Positions 33,276 to 42,983 are shown, counted from the first letter of the stretch. The stretch is DNA of 60,252 bases from Pseudobdellovibrionaceae bacterium (GCA_019637875.1 JAHBUW010000020.1:1-60252); one strand, 5' to 3'. A program made the numbers and translations. The notes: generated from the sequence alone by a model not told the origin.

Positions 33276-35750
33276 ATGAAAATCAGTTTGAAATGGCTCT
33301 GTGATTTCGTCGACGTCAGCGACTACCTGAAAAAGCCCGAACCGCTCGCGGAGATTCTGACCCGCGCGGGCCTCGAGGTCGAGGACATCCAAAACCGCGC
33401 GAAGGACTACGCCTTCGTCGTGACGGGGATCATCCTCAAAAAAGAACAGCATCCCAACGCGGATAAACTCAGCGTCTGCCAGGTCATGACCGGCGAGGGC
33501 ATCGTGCACCAGATCGTCTGCGGCGCGAAGAACCACAAAGAGAACGACAAGGTCGTGGCGGCGCTTCCGGGCGCGATCCTGCCGGGAAATTTCGCGATCC
33601 AAAAGACCGTGCTTCGCGGAGTCGACTCGGGCGGAATGCTCTGTTCGACGAAAGAGCTCGGCGTCGCGGGTGAAGACAGCGGCATCATGATCCTGCCCGC
33701 CGACACGCCCATCGGTTTGCCCTTCGCGCAGTACGCGGGTCTTGAGGACGTGACCTTCGAGCTGAAGGTCACGCCGAACCGCGCGGACTGTCTGAGTCAC
33801 TTCGGGCTTTCGCGCGAGATCGCGTGCCTGCTCGGTCGCGAGCTCAAACGCAAATCGCCAATGTTCGCGCAGTCCGCGGCCTCGACGAAAGAAAAGATCG
33901 CGCTCGAAGTCCAAGACACGAAGGCCTGCCCCCGTTACGCGGGCCGCTTCATCGCGGGCGTGAAGATCGGCGCGACCCCCGCGTGGCTGAAGGCCCGTCT
34001 GGAGTCGGTCGGCATGAAGTCGATCAACAACGTGGTCGACGTCACGAATTACGTGATGATGGAGCTGGGACAACCGCTGCACGCCTTCGACGCGAATGAA
34101 ATCAAAGGCAAAAAGATCATCGTCCGTAAAAGCGAAAAGGGCGAAGCCTTCAAGACCCTCGACGGCACCGAGCTGAAGCTCACCGGCGACGAGCTCGTGA
34201 TCGCGGATCAAGAGCGCGCGGTGGCCATGGCGGGCGTGATCGGGGGCCTGAACTCGGGCGTTTCCGACGCGACTCAGGATATCTTCCTGGAGAGCGCCTA
34301 CTTCCAGCCCGCGACCGTGCGTCGCAGCTCGCGCCGCTTCGGGATCAATACCGACTCTTGCTACCGCTTCGTGCGCGGCGTGGATCCCGAAGGGACCCGT
34401 CAGGCACTGGACCGCGCGACCGAACTTCTGCTCGAAGTGGCGGGCGGTGAAGCTTACGGTGACAGCCATGACGTTTACCCCGAACCCGTGACGAAACAAC
34501 CCGTCACGATCTCGACCCAGATGATCACGGACCGCCTGGGCTATCCGTGCGACGCGAAGGTCTTCGAGGACTGGATGCGCCGTCTGGGCTGCGACGTGAA
34601 AGCGCTCGGCGGGGATTCATTCGAGGTGCTGCCGCCGACTTTCCGCTTCGATCTGGAAATGCAGATGGATCTGGTGGAAGAGTACGCGCGCCTGAACGGT
34701 TACGATCATATCCCCGAGTCGTTCCCGGCCCTTCGCAAAGAGCCGCTCGCGAACGATCCGATGTGGAACGCCGTGGGCCGCATGGTGCAGGCGCTGCGCG
34801 CGCAGGGCTTCAGTCAAGCCTCGAATTACGCCTTCGTCGGCGAGAAGGGCGAGAAGACCTTCCTGGCGAACGAAACCCTGCTCACGCGCGCGGGTTTCGG
34901 TCTGCCGCTGAAGTCGGTGCGCCTGCGCAATCCGCTTTCGGAAGACTGGAACGTCATGCGTCGCACGCTGACCTACGGTCTTTACAAGAACGTGGTCCAC
35001 AACTTCCATCAAGGCCAAGAATCAGGAATGCTCTTCGAGGTCGGTCCCTGCTTCGGCGAGGAAAAGCCCGGCGATTACCGTGAGGAGTATCGCGTGGCGG
35101 GAATCCTGTGGGGCGAGCCCGAGAACATGTGGGTCGTGAACAAAAAGGGCGCGGGTCTTTTCAAAATGAAGGCTGCTCTCGAGGCGATCTACCAAAACTT
35201 CTGGCTGCAGGGCTTCGGCCTCATGCAACCGAAAGAAAGAGGCGAGCTGCCGCAGTTCCTGCACCGCGGACAAGCGGGCTGGGTCATGCACCAGGCGCGC
35301 GCGGATGAAAAGTCCGGCGAGGCGACGAGCTTCGACGGTTATCTCGGCTCGATCCATCCTCAGCTTTTGGATGACGACAAGATCCGCGTCCCCGTGACGG
35401 TCTTCGAACTCACGATGCGTCCCTTCGCGACCGCGAAGGCGCCGCTGCAAACTTACCGCGGTTTCTCGCGCCAACCCGCGGTCACGCGCGATCTGTCGCT
35501 CGTGATGCCGAAGACGCTGGCGGTGGGGGATGTGATGTCCACCATGCGCGAAGCGGGGGGCGAGCTCCTGAAGAACGTGTCGGTCTTTGACGTCTTTGAA
35601 GGCGGCAACCTCGAGCCGGGGCAGAAGTCGGTTTCCTTCCGTTTGCGCTTCCAAGATAAGGCCTCCACTCTGCAAGATGAGGCCGTTCTGGGGCGAATGA
35701 CGCAGGTTCTCGACTCGGTGAAACAAAAATGGGGTCTCGCGACGCGATAA
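33276..35750 (+). CDS. pheT: Phenylalanyl-tRNA synthetase beta subunit
   Basis: PheT supplies editing and tRNA binding. The 824-residue protein has the standard order. It opens with MKISLKWLCDFVD and an EMAP/tRNA-binding-like domain (VVTGIILKKEQHPNADKLSVCQV). The B3/B4 editing domain follows with VTPNRADCLSHFGLSREIACLLG, then the B5 domain, the inactive synthetase-like domain, and the C-terminal ferredoxin-fold anticodon-binding domain (YRGFSRQPAVTRDLSLVMP). It lies between pheS and ihfA, the conserved order of many proteobacteria. Confidence 0.96.
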   Translation: MKISLKWLCDFVDVSDYLKKPEPLAEILTRAGLEVEDIQNRAKDYAFVVTGIILKKEQHPNADKLSVCQVMTGEGIVHQIVCGAKNHKENDKVVAALPGAILPGNFAIQKTVLRGVDSGGMLCSTKELGVAGEDSGIMILPADTPIGLPFAQYAGLEDVTFELKVTPNRADCLSHFGLSREIACLLGRELKRKSPMFAQSAASTKEKIALEVQDTKACPRYAGRFIAGVKIGATPAWLKARLESVGMKSINNVVDVTNYVMMELGQPLHAFDANEIKGKKIIVRKSEKGEAFKTLDGTELKLTGDELVIADQERAVAMAGVIGGLNSGVSDATQDIFLESAYFQPATVRRSSRRFGINTDSCYRFVRGVDPEGTRQALDRATELLLEVAGGEAYGDSHDVYPEPVTKQPVTISTQMITDRLGYPCDAKVFEDWMRRLGCDVKALGGDSFEVLPPTFRFDLEMQMDLVEEYARLNGYDHIPESFPALRKEPLANDPMWNAVGRMVQALRAQGFSQASNYAFVGEKGEKTFLANETLLTRAGFGLPLKSVRLRNPLSEDWNVMRRTLTYGLYKNVVHNFHQGQESGMLFEVGPCFGEEKPGDYREEYRVAGILWGEPENMWVVNKKGAGLFKMKAALEAIYQNFWLQGFGLMQPKERGELPQFLHRGQAGWVMHQARADEKSGEATSFDGYLGSIHPQLLDDDKIRVPVTVFELTMRPFATAKAPLQTYRGFSRQPAVTRDLSLVMPKTLAVGDVMSTMREAGGELLKNVSVFDVFEGGNLEPGQKSVSFRLRFQDKASTLQDEAVLGRMTQVLDSVKQKWGLATR

Positions 35751-35833
35751 ACTTGATTGTTTTCAACATCTTGCTAGCCTGTTTATGAAGGGCGGAGTCA
35801 GGACTGGATTCCGCCTCAGTGAAGGAGAACACC

Positions 35834-36187
35834 ATGGCGGGGCAGAACATCGGTAAATCGACCATGACCAAGGCGGACATCGTCGAGAAAGTCTACGAGA
35901 AGATCGGCTTCTCGAAGAAAGAGGCCTCCGAGCTTGTGGAATCCGTGTTTGAGAGCCTGAAGGGCGTCTTGATCAAAGGTGAAAAGGTCAAGATTTCGGG
36001 TTTCGGGAACTTCGTCGTGCGCGGCAAGAACGAGCGCGTCGGCCGTAACCCCCAAACCGGCGAGCAGATCACGATCAGCGCCCGCCGCGTTCTCACTTTC
36101 CGTCCGAGCCAGGTGCTCAAAGCCATGCTGAATGGCGAAGAGTTCGAGCACTTGAAAGACTCCGACGACGATGATGACGAGGATTAA
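35834..36187 (+). CDS. ihfA: Integration host factor alpha subunit / HU-family protein
   Basis: The DNA-bending protein has the HU/IHF fold: MTKADIVEKVYEKIGFSKKEA, then ISGFGNFVVRGKNERVGRNP with the Pro that intercalates DNA, and ARRVLTFRPSQVLK. The position after pheT and before a MerR-type gene is the classical ihfA context, which decides alpha over beta or HU. ATG 35834 has GAAGGAGAA upstream. A strongly acidic tail (DSDDDDDED) follows the core and is not usual in E. coli IhfA. Confidence 0.9.
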   Translation: MAGQNIGKSTMTKADIVEKVYEKIGFSKKEASELVESVFESLKGVLIKGEKVKISGFGNFVVRGKNERVGRNPQTGEQITISARRVLTFRPSQVLKAMLNGEEFEHLKDSDDDDDED

Positions 36188-36192
36188 TCAGG

Positions 36193-37239
36193 ATGAGTGG
36201 ATCCGTTGAGTCGCAGCGCCAAATCCAGCTGACCTTTCAGGACAAATCGACCGACAAAAATCTTTCGGTCGAAGTCACACGTGAGTCGTGGCTGAACGAA
36301 GTCCAAGCCGAACTGCAAAACGCGGGCGGCGCCACCGCCGGTGGCGCAACCCATTCCGCCGCCACCGCCGGAGCTCCCGTCTGGGACGAGCCCGCACCGC
36401 GCGCGGAAGAACAGCCCGTTCCCACGCCGCAAGAGGCGTCGGGAGTTGAGGGGCAGGCCACCTCCAGCATCTCTTTTAAACATCTGAACGGGATCGCCGA
36501 GGGCTTCGCGGTCGTCGAAGAGGTCCCCGAAAAGTCGGCCGAGATCGCGCAAGCGGAACTCGCGATGGAGTCGATCGTGAATGAGGACGCGGAATTTAAG
36601 ACCCCGGTGGATCACAGCCCGTCGGTGGATGACGTCCAAGTCCAAGTTTCCGATGTCACGCAGATCGATGCGAACGAGGCCTCATTGCAAGAGGAACTCG
36701 CGTCGGCCCCCGACAATGCGGTCATCGATCACGATGACGTGCACCCGCGCGAAGAGCTCGATTTCGGCGCAGAGCCGTTGCCCGAGCCTCTGACGGAAGC
36801 GTCGAGCATGATCACGACCCATCTGGGCTCGTTGACCTTGCCGGCGGCGCTTTGTGACGATCAGCTTTTGGAAGAGCTCGCGAGCATCCCCGAAAAAATG
36901 GGTTTCAAGATCGGCGAGGTCGCGGAATTGCTGGGGATCAAGCAGTACGTTCTGCGCTACTGGGAGACCGAGTTCGACGTGCTGAAGCCGAAGAAGGCCG
37001 CGAACAACCAACGCTACTACACTAAAAAAGACGTCGAGAACGTCTACCTGATCCGTAAACTCCTGCACCGCGACCGCTTCTCGATTGAGGGCGCGCGCGC
37101 GGCGCTGAAAGACCTGAAGTCCGTCGTCAAAAAAGAGAAGGACTGGAGCCAGGTCAACAACCGCGTGGAAGCGATGAACGAGCGTGTGGACCACTTGATC
37201 GTGGATCTGCGTAAGCTCCGTCAGCTCTTCGCAGACTAA
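36193..37239 (+). CDS. MerR-family regulator with a long acidic N-terminal extension
   Basis: A MerR-type winged helix lies at the C-terminal end (residues about 237-305): GFKIGEVAELLGIKQYVLRYWETEFDVLKPKKA, NNQRYYTKKDVENVYLIRKL and FSIEGARAAL. It ends in a coiled coil (about 310-345) for dimerisation. A small MerR gene normally follows ihfA. Here about 230 residues of acidic, Ala/Glu/Val-rich, probably disordered sequence precede the DNA-binding domain, making the protein 348 residues against about 110-130 usually. The start lies five bases after ihfA, so they are co-transcribed. Function of the extension is unknown; it might recruit partners or regulate DNA binding. Confidence 0.85.
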   Translation: MSGSVESQRQIQLTFQDKSTDKNLSVEVTRESWLNEVQAELQNAGGATAGGATHSAATAGAPVWDEPAPRAEEQPVPTPQEASGVEGQATSSISFKHLNGIAEGFAVVEEVPEKSAEIAQAELAMESIVNEDAEFKTPVDHSPSVDDVQVQVSDVTQIDANEASLQEELASAPDNAVIDHDDVHPREELDFGAEPLPEPLTEASSMITTHLGSLTLPAALCDDQLLEELASIPEKMGFKIGEVAELLGIKQYVLRYWETEFDVLKPKKAANNQRYYTKKDVENVYLIRKLLHRDRFSIEGARAALKDLKSVVKKEKDWSQVNNRVEAMNERVDHLIVDLRKLRQLFAD

Positions 37240-37250
37240 GGAATCAAAAC

Positions 37251-37637
37251 ATGGCGACGATCGAAGTCACGGACGCGAATTTTTCGGAGCTGCTCGAAAA
37301 GCACGAGACGCTCTTTCTGGATTTCTGGGCGCCGTGGTGCGGACCCTGCCGTCAGTTCACGCCGATCTTCGAGCGTGTCGCCGAAAAACATCCGAACGTC
37401 GCGTTCGGTAAAGTGAACTCCGACGAGCAGCAGAAGCTTGCGGGCTATTTCGGCATCCGCTCGATCCCGACGCTGATCATTCTTCGGCAAAAGATCGTCA
37501 TCGAACAGGCCAGCGGCGTGATTCCCGAGGACACCCTCGATGAAGCGGTCACGAAAGTGCTGGCGCTGGACATGGAAAAGATCGCGGCCGAAGTGGAAGC
37601 GGAAGACGCTTCCGGCGCGCCGAAAACCGAAGGCTGA
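37251..37637 (+). CDS. trxA: Thioredoxin
   Basis: A cytoplasmic disulfide reductase of the thioredoxin fold. The active site WCGPC is at residues 29-33 (FWAPWCGPCRQF), followed by FGKVNSDEQQKLAGYFGIRS and the cis-Pro segment RSIPTLIIL. The C-terminal 20 or so residues are an acidic tail beyond the usual 108-residue fold (VEAEDASGAPKTEG). AAGGAATC lies upstream of the start. It lies 11 bases after the MerR gene and converges with the membrane-protein genes. Confidence 0.93.
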   Translation: MATIEVTDANFSELLEKHETLFLDFWAPWCGPCRQFTPIFERVAEKHPNVAFGKVNSDEQQKLAGYFGIRSIPTLIILRQKIVIEQASGVIPEDTLDEAVTKVLALDMEKIAAEVEAEDASGAPKTEG

Positions 37638-37646
37638 TTCGTCCAT

Positions 37647-39449
37647 CTATTTCGATTTCAATTCGCGGCAGGCGGCAAGGCGCGCACCGAGCTCGGGCTT
37701 CGGACGCATGAGGAGCTGCGGCACGCCCCAACCCGTGGGCGGATTGAGCTGCACCATCGCCTCGTAGTCCTCCACCGACGCGCCGAAGGAATTCAGGATT
37801 GCGGGGCTGAGCGCGATCGGGCTTCCGGGTTCGGCGATGAGCCAGGCGCTGAGCAGAACTTCGCAATCCACACTTTTGATCGCGTAGGTGAGCATGTCGG
37901 TGGTGCCGGGATAGCCCCCGATCCACCACGGGATGCCCGGCGTTTTTCCTCCTAAAATGTAGGTCAGGCCCGGCGAGCGTCCGGTGAAATCCAAAATCCA
38001 TGCTCCTTCGGCAAGACCCTCCTTCCGGGCGAGCGCGCGGCTTTGCTCGACGTAGTTCGCGAGATCGGCGGTCACGCGCAGTCGCCCGCCGAGATGTCCG
38101 AGATCAATTTCGCGATCGGCGAGATCGAGACTCGCGGTTTGGCGGTAGGGGACCGCGATGGCGAGATGGACGGTGACGCCGACGTAAACGAGGGCGAGCG
38201 CGACCACGGGCACGAAGGCTTCGACTTCACGTTTCGCGGGAAGGAGCGGGCGCATCAGCAAAAGGGCGCTCGCGATCCAGAAGAGCGCGTGCTGGCTTGC
38301 GGCCCCCCACGTGTTGTTGTTGGTGCCGAAGGCCGCGGCGAAAGGGAACAGCAAAAAGAGAAGTCCGGCGATCAGACTGACGCGAAGTTCGGGGAGCGGC
38401 CGTCCGCGAAGATGTTGAATGGCAAGCGCTAAAAGCGCCGCGACCGGTAGGGCGAGCGTCGGCATCAAGCGCAGATAGGCGAAGACCCCTTCTTTCGAGA
38501 ACTCCGGTGCGCGCCCGGGCTGCGCCAAGATCAAAAACGCAATTCCGAAAAGGGTGACGCCCAGGCCGGCGAAAGCGGGAAGGCGCGAGCGCCCGTGCAA
38601 AGTCAGGAGCCACAAAACTCCGGCCAGTCCCATCGCGCCCATGACGATGTTTTCGATGGGCGTTGTCTGGAAGGCGTCCACGCGAAAAAGATCGCCCAGA
38701 CTGTGATTCGAGCCGAGAAGGCGCATGATGGTCGCGCCTTCGGGAAGCCGGTGGGCGTAGACCGTGACCGAGCCGTCGATGTAGAGCGCGAAAAGGACGA
38801 GTCCCACGAGCGCGCTTGCGCCCGCGATCAGAAAAGGCAAAAGGGCGCGGCGGCGTTCCGTGATGAAAAAAACGAGGGCCATAAGCCCCAGCGCCGCGGC
38901 CGCCGTCGGCTTCGCTTGAAACGCGAGAACGCCTCCGGCGCCCATCAGCAGTCCGCCGACGACGCGCGCGGGGGTTCCGGCGGAGCGAATCAGGTCAAAC
39001 GAAATCCCGATCAAGAGCGCGGCCTGCATGATGAGCGAGTTGTAGCTCGGGGTCGGGATCCACGAAGCGGGGAACGCGAACGCGGTGCCCGCCAAGCCCA
39101 CCGCGAGAAGTCCGTGGAGCCAAGGACGTTCACGCGGACTCAGGTTGCGAAAAAGACAAAACCCGAAGGCCACGGACAAGAAAAAGGTGATCAGAAAATT
39201 AATCTGCCGCAGAAGCTCAATGCTGCCGTCCAGGAGTTGGTAAAGGCCGTGGTAAACGAATCCGAACTGCGTCGCCGAGGCGGTATAGACCCAAGGGTCA
39301 CGTAACCACAAGAGATAGAAGCCCTCGTCGGTGAGTTCCAGTCCCGCACCGCTCACGTCGAGCACGGTCCACAGAAGATAAAATCCTCCGAGGGCAAGAG
39401 TCGCGGCGCCCGCGATCCGGATCCAGCGCGCAGAGGGCTGATCGTTCAT
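37647..39449 (-). CDS. Polytopic membrane protein, possible GT39-like glycosyltransferase
   Basis: The 600-residue protein has about twelve transmembrane segments. Near the first extracytoplasmic loop it reads LELTDEGFYLLWLRDP, which recalls the D-E motif after helix 1 of lipid-linked-sugar glycosyltransferases (PMT/ArnT type). A periplasmic C-terminal domain follows the last helix (LADREIDLGHLGGRLRV onward). The start overlaps the stop of the upstream membrane gene (ATGA), so the two form an operon. Transfer of a sugar to a surface glycan or lipid is likely, but substrate and donor are unknown. Confidence 0.65.
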   Translation of the reverse strand: MNDQPSARWIRIAGAATLALGGFYLLWTVLDVSGAGLELTDEGFYLLWLRDPWVYTASATQFGFVYHGLYQLLDGSIELLRQINFLITFFLSVAFGFCLFRNLSPRERPWLHGLLAVGLAGTAFAFPASWIPTPSYNSLIMQAALLIGISFDLIRSAGTPARVVGGLLMGAGGVLAFQAKPTAAAALGLMALVFFITERRRALLPFLIAGASALVGLVLFALYIDGSVTVYAHRLPEGATIMRLLGSNHSLGDLFRVDAFQTTPIENIVMGAMGLAGVLWLLTLHGRSRLPAFAGLGVTLFGIAFLILAQPGRAPEFSKEGVFAYLRLMPTLALPVAALLALAIQHLRGRPLPELRVSLIAGLLFLLFPFAAAFGTNNNTWGAASQHALFWIASALLLMRPLLPAKREVEAFVPVVALALVYVGVTVHLAIAVPYRQTASLDLADREIDLGHLGGRLRVTADLANYVEQSRALARKEGLAEGAWILDFTGRSPGLTYILGGKTPGIPWWIGGYPGTTDMLTYAIKSVDCEVLLSAWLIAEPGSPIALSPAILNSFGASVEDYEAMVQLNPPTGWGVPQLLMRPKPELGARLAACRELKSK

Positions 39450-41242
39450 CGTAACCTCAGCACAGAGTAGCGGCCTTTTTCTTCGATGATTTCAAAAGGC
39501 GTTTGGGTTTTCGCGCGCATGAAGTACTCGCCCAGTTCGCGGCAGGCGGGCTGCGCGAGCAGCGACCAGTTCAGGATCACGACGTCGACGCGCGCGGTTT
39601 TCAACGCCGTCGTCAATTCCCGCGTGAGCTGCGCGAAATTTTCCGGCGAGGCATTCGCGCGCGTGTAGTCGATCTGCGGCGTGGGGCCGCAGTCCAAGGC
39701 CAAGAAGACGGGATGGGTATTGATGTAGGCGAGCGTCTCTTCCGTCATCAGCGTGTAGCTGACGTAGCCGTTGATGAGCTTGCGTCCGTGAAAGCCCTGC
39801 AGGAAATTTTGCGTCGGATCGGCCATCAGTGCGAGGGGGAGTTGCACGGCGTAGCCGGTTCCGGCCTCGGTCCGCAGTTGCGTCAGCCCCGCTTCGGGAA
39901 TGAGGGGGCGGTAGTCTTCGACGTAGGCGCGAATCGACCGGGGCGAGAAAAGACCTACGCCCGCCATCGTCAACGCGACGAGAGCAAGGCTCGCTACGGT
40001 TGCGACCCCGCGTTTGAACTGACGTCGCGACCACCATCCGTCCAATCCCAGAAACGCGAGCGCGGTGACGAGGCCGATCGCGACCGTCGCGTAACGACCC
40101 GGCGTGCGGGATGCGGAAAACGGCGGCAGCGATGAAAGCCAATTGAAGGCGGGATTGTCGAAGAGCACCACGTTTCCGAAACGAATCTGCGAGCCCAAAG
40201 ACAATACGAAATAAATGCCCGCGAGGGGGAGAAACCACTTCAAATAGGGCCGCAAACGCGCGCGCTCAATGACGACGAAGGGGAGCAGCAGAAGCACCAC
40301 GAACTCGAAGGAGTTCAAATTCTCGAGCAGCCCCTGTTGCACGGGATAGAGTTCACCCAGAAGCGACGTGCTCTGCTGAAACACCGGCGAGAAAGGGCCG
40401 GGGATCAGATACGACAACAGATCCGAATTGAAGATGGCGCGTCCCGCCTCGGAGAGGTCCTGGCGTAGGTTGGATTCACGCGCGGCACGGATGAGGGGGG
40501 CCATGAAAAAAGCGGCCAAAGCCAACGCGGCGGGAAGCAGGGCGAGCGTGCGGAGTAAGAGTTGGCGGCGTGCGGGATGAATCCCGAGCTGCCTTAGAAT
40601 GAGTACGATGAATAAAATAGCGAAGGTCGGGAGAGTCTGGATCGAGGTCAGGAAAACCAATGTTGCCAGAAGGCCGCGGGGCAAAAGCTTTCGCCAGTCC
40701 AGAGGAAGTGGATCCCAGAGAAGGAGCCAGAGTGCGAAACCGCCCCACGCGAGTGGAAAAAGATTGTAATGTCCCAGGGATCGCACCTGGATGAAGGCGC
40801 CGAATGAGATTGCCATGACGAAGGCGACGGCCGGACCCCAATTTTGCAGATATCGGCGCGCCCACAAGATCAGAACGGCCCAAAGAAAAATCCACTGCAG
40901 GGCCGCGTAGAAGTGAAATCGGGCGGTCGGATTTTTCGTGGGCCAAAGGCAAGCGAGTCCACTCATCAGTGGACTATCGTTCATTAAGCCGGCCGCGACC
41001 CCCTTGGGCGCGAAAAGATAGTCGAGGCGGTTTTCGCCGAACCCGGGGAAAGAGTCGCAATGGCTGGCTAGCAAGCGACTGTGCGCGACGGCGTCCTGGC
41101 CAAAAAGACCCACGTGATGGCCCGGCTCGATCAGCGAGCTCAGAAAAAATACGGCTCCCGCAACCGCGAGTGCCCAGGCGAGTTTCGGCCTCAAGTTGAT
41201 CCTCCGCAACTCATTCTCCAAAAATGCGTTGGGCTTGTCCAC
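39446..41242 (-). CDS. Polytopic membrane protein, possible glycosyltransferase (GT-C type)
   Basis: The protein (598 residues) has about eleven hydrophobic helices and a C-terminal extracytoplasmic domain. The first loop reads LFGQDAVAHSRLLASHCDSFPG; an Asp in this loop is typical for GT-C enzymes. It is not similar enough to a named family for me to assign one. The gene is translationally coupled with the GT39-like gene downstream and is divergent from a family 2 glycosyltransferase 50 bases away, which supports a role in surface polysaccharide or lipid glycosylation. Confidence 0.6.
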   Translation of the reverse strand: MDKPNAFLENELRRINLRPKLAWALAVAGAVFFLSSLIEPGHHVGLFGQDAVAHSRLLASHCDSFPGFGENRLDYLFAPKGVAAGLMNDSPLMSGLACLWPTKNPTARFHFYAALQWIFLWAVLILWARRYLQNWGPAVAFVMAISFGAFIQVRSLGHYNLFPLAWGGFALWLLLWDPLPLDWRKLLPRGLLATLVFLTSIQTLPTFAILFIVLILRQLGIHPARRQLLLRTLALLPAALALAAFFMAPLIRAARESNLRQDLSEAGRAIFNSDLLSYLIPGPFSPVFQQSTSLLGELYPVQQGLLENLNSFEFVVLLLLPFVVIERARLRPYLKWFLPLAGIYFVLSLGSQIRFGNVVLFDNPAFNWLSSLPPFSASRTPGRYATVAIGLVTALAFLGLDGWWSRRQFKRGVATVASLALVALTMAGVGLFSPRSIRAYVEDYRPLIPEAGLTQLRTEAGTGYAVQLPLALMADPTQNFLQGFHGRKLINGYVSYTLMTEETLAYINTHPVFLALDCGPTPQIDYTRANASPENFAQLTRELTTALKTARVDVVILNWSLLAQPACRELGEYFMRAKTQTPFEIIEEKGRYSVLRLR

Positions 41243-41292
41243 GGGATTTCCTTGGCGTTTGTCGAGGGCTTCGGTGAGAATACCGAGTATCT

Positions 41293-42075
41293 ATGTCCGC
41301 GAGATTCGCTTTCGTCATTCCGGTCTACAATGAGGAGCCACGCATCGCCGTGCTTCTGGAGGAGCTTTTGCCCTTCGTGCGCTCGCGTCCCGGAAGTTTG
41401 GTTGTCGTATCGGACAATGCGAGTTCGGACGGCACCGTGGCCCAAGTGCGCGCGAGGATGAATCCCGACAATGCCCACTGCTTGCATTTGATCGAAGCTC
41501 CCGCGAAGGGGCAGGGCGTCGCCTATGAGCGGGGAATGGCGCATATCCAGTCACTCGGCGTGTCCGCCGACACCTGGGTGGTTTTAAGTGCGGCCGATCT
41601 GCCCTTTTATTTTTCGGATGCGTTGGGAGTTGAAACTTGGGGTGAAGGTTATGACCTCGTTATCGGCTCCAAAGCGCATCCCCGCAGTCGTATCGCGCGG
41701 GGGCCGCTGCGCGGGATCTTGTCGCGCATCTTTTTGTGGATCCGGATTCTTCTTCTGAATATGCGCAGCCGCGATCCTCAGGGTTGTCTTTTCATTCGCG
41801 CGCGGCATTTGGGTTTGCGCACGCGCTGTGAAGCACGAAATTATTTTTTCGCGACTCAACTGGTTTATGAAATCGAGCGCGAGGGATTGAAGGTTCTAGA
41901 GGTTCCGGTCATCTTGCGTCCCGATGATCGCCCATCGAAGGTGCGGGTCGTTCGCGATTCCTTGGAGATCCTACGTCAGACGTGGGCATTTTCCCGCCGC
42001 CGGGGACGGATCCGGTCGCGGACGGCGACGGCCTGGGCACCGGGCGAGCCCCAAGGCCCCGACTGGCGCAGTTAG
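41293..42075 (+). CDS. Family 2 glycosyltransferase (polyprenyl-phosphate sugar type)
   Basis: The 260-residue protein has the GT-A fold of family 2: FAFVIPVYNEEPRIAVLLEE at the N terminus, VVVSDNASSDGT (nucleotide-sugar site) and GQGVAYERGM. The DXD-like position is AADLPFYF near residue 98. A hydrophobic segment (FLWIRILLLNM) follows at about 155-165, then the family stretch RDPQGCLFIRARH. It has no C-terminal transmembrane domain, as in dolichyl- or polyprenyl-phosphate mannose synthases. It would make lipid-linked sugar for the divergent GT-C-like proteins. The C-terminal 25 residues are basic and may be disordered. Confidence 0.85.
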   Translation: MSARFAFVIPVYNEEPRIAVLLEELLPFVRSRPGSLVVVSDNASSDGTVAQVRARMNPDNAHCLHLIEAPAKGQGVAYERGMAHIQSLGVSADTWVVLSAADLPFYFSDALGVETWGEGYDLVIGSKAHPRSRIARGPLRGILSRIFLWIRILLLNMRSRDPQGCLFIRARHLGLRTRCEARNYFFATQLVYEIEREGLKVLEVPVILRPDDRPSKVRVVRDSLEILRQTWAFSRRRGRIRSRTATAWAPGEPQGPDWRS

Positions 42076-42243
42076 CGGAAAATCTCCGTAAATCAATTAC
42101 ACCACGTTGCGTTTTTCCCCGTCATTGCCGTGAGCTGAGGCGGCGGGATGTCATTTTGGGAGAGCCGAGCCTGTTCCATGCTGGCCGCCTGATTGCTCTA
42201 AGGGATCTCGCCTTTATCCCCTGTGAACTGTTAGGAGGTTCCA

Positions 42244-42897
42244 ATGATGAAACGTATGATGATGATTGGCGCGGCTCTGCTTCTGACCGCCGCTTGTAAC
42301 CGCAACACCGACCCCGTGTCGAACGTCGTCGAGGCGTCGGAAGATCCGGGCCTGCAACAAAAGAACTTCACTTCGAAGTGCTCGATCACACCGATCGACG
42401 CGATCGTGAGCGGAATTCTGACCGGTGGTGACGCCGCGATGAAATCGACTTCGACCGTTTACCGTTTCCAAGGTGAGGGCTTGACCCGCACCACGAATAT
42501 CTACGAATCGTCGGATTGCTCGGGTGAAGTCGCGCTCGTTTTCACCGAGACCGGGAAGTTCGACATCTTGGACGATAACCAAACTCCCGAAGGCGCGCGC
42601 CTCGTGAACTTCGGTTACGAGAAAGTCACTTTGAAAGTGCAAAACGCGAAAGGCGTGGAAGCGGCGAACGCGCTCTCGCTGTGCGGAACGAACAACTGGG
42701 TCGACAATCAAGAAGCGGACGTCACGACCCGTGCGGCCGACCTGACTTGCTACAATGCGACGGTCCCGCGCCTGGTCGCGAACATCTACAAGCTTGAAGG
42801 CAGTATCCTTTATCTGGGAACTCCGTCGAAAGACGGCGTTGGCGAGGCTTCGCGCCCCACGAGCCTTGACCGCAATCAAGCTTACATCGAGCGCTAA
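42244..42897 (+). CDS. Hypothetical lipoprotein
   Basis: A signal peptide with lipobox LTAAC (Cys18) marks a lipoprotein of 217 residues. The mature part has Cys residues in TSKCSITPIDA, SSDCSGEVAL, LSLCGTNNW and LTCYNATV. The last four-fifths appears beta-rich, with a terminal stretch LEGSILYLGTPSKDG. No family is recognised. GGAGG lies before the start. A strong terminator follows 86 bases downstream, so it is a single-gene transcript. Confidence 0.75.
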   Translation: MMKRMMMIGAALLLTAACNRNTDPVSNVVEASEDPGLQQKNFTSKCSITPIDAIVSGILTGGDAAMKSTSTVYRFQGEGLTRTTNIYESSDCSGEVALVFTETGKFDILDDNQTPEGARLVNFGYEKVTLKVQNAKGVEAANALSLCGTNNWVDNQEADVTTRAADLTCYNATVPRLVANIYKLEGSILYLGTPSKDGVGEASRPTSLDRNQAYIER

Positions 42898-42983
42898 TCG
42901 GGTGGTCGGTCATGGGACCGAATTCGGCCCGCTCGCGCAAAACTCTGAGCGATGACCGACACTCCCATGTTTCGTTTGATGTC

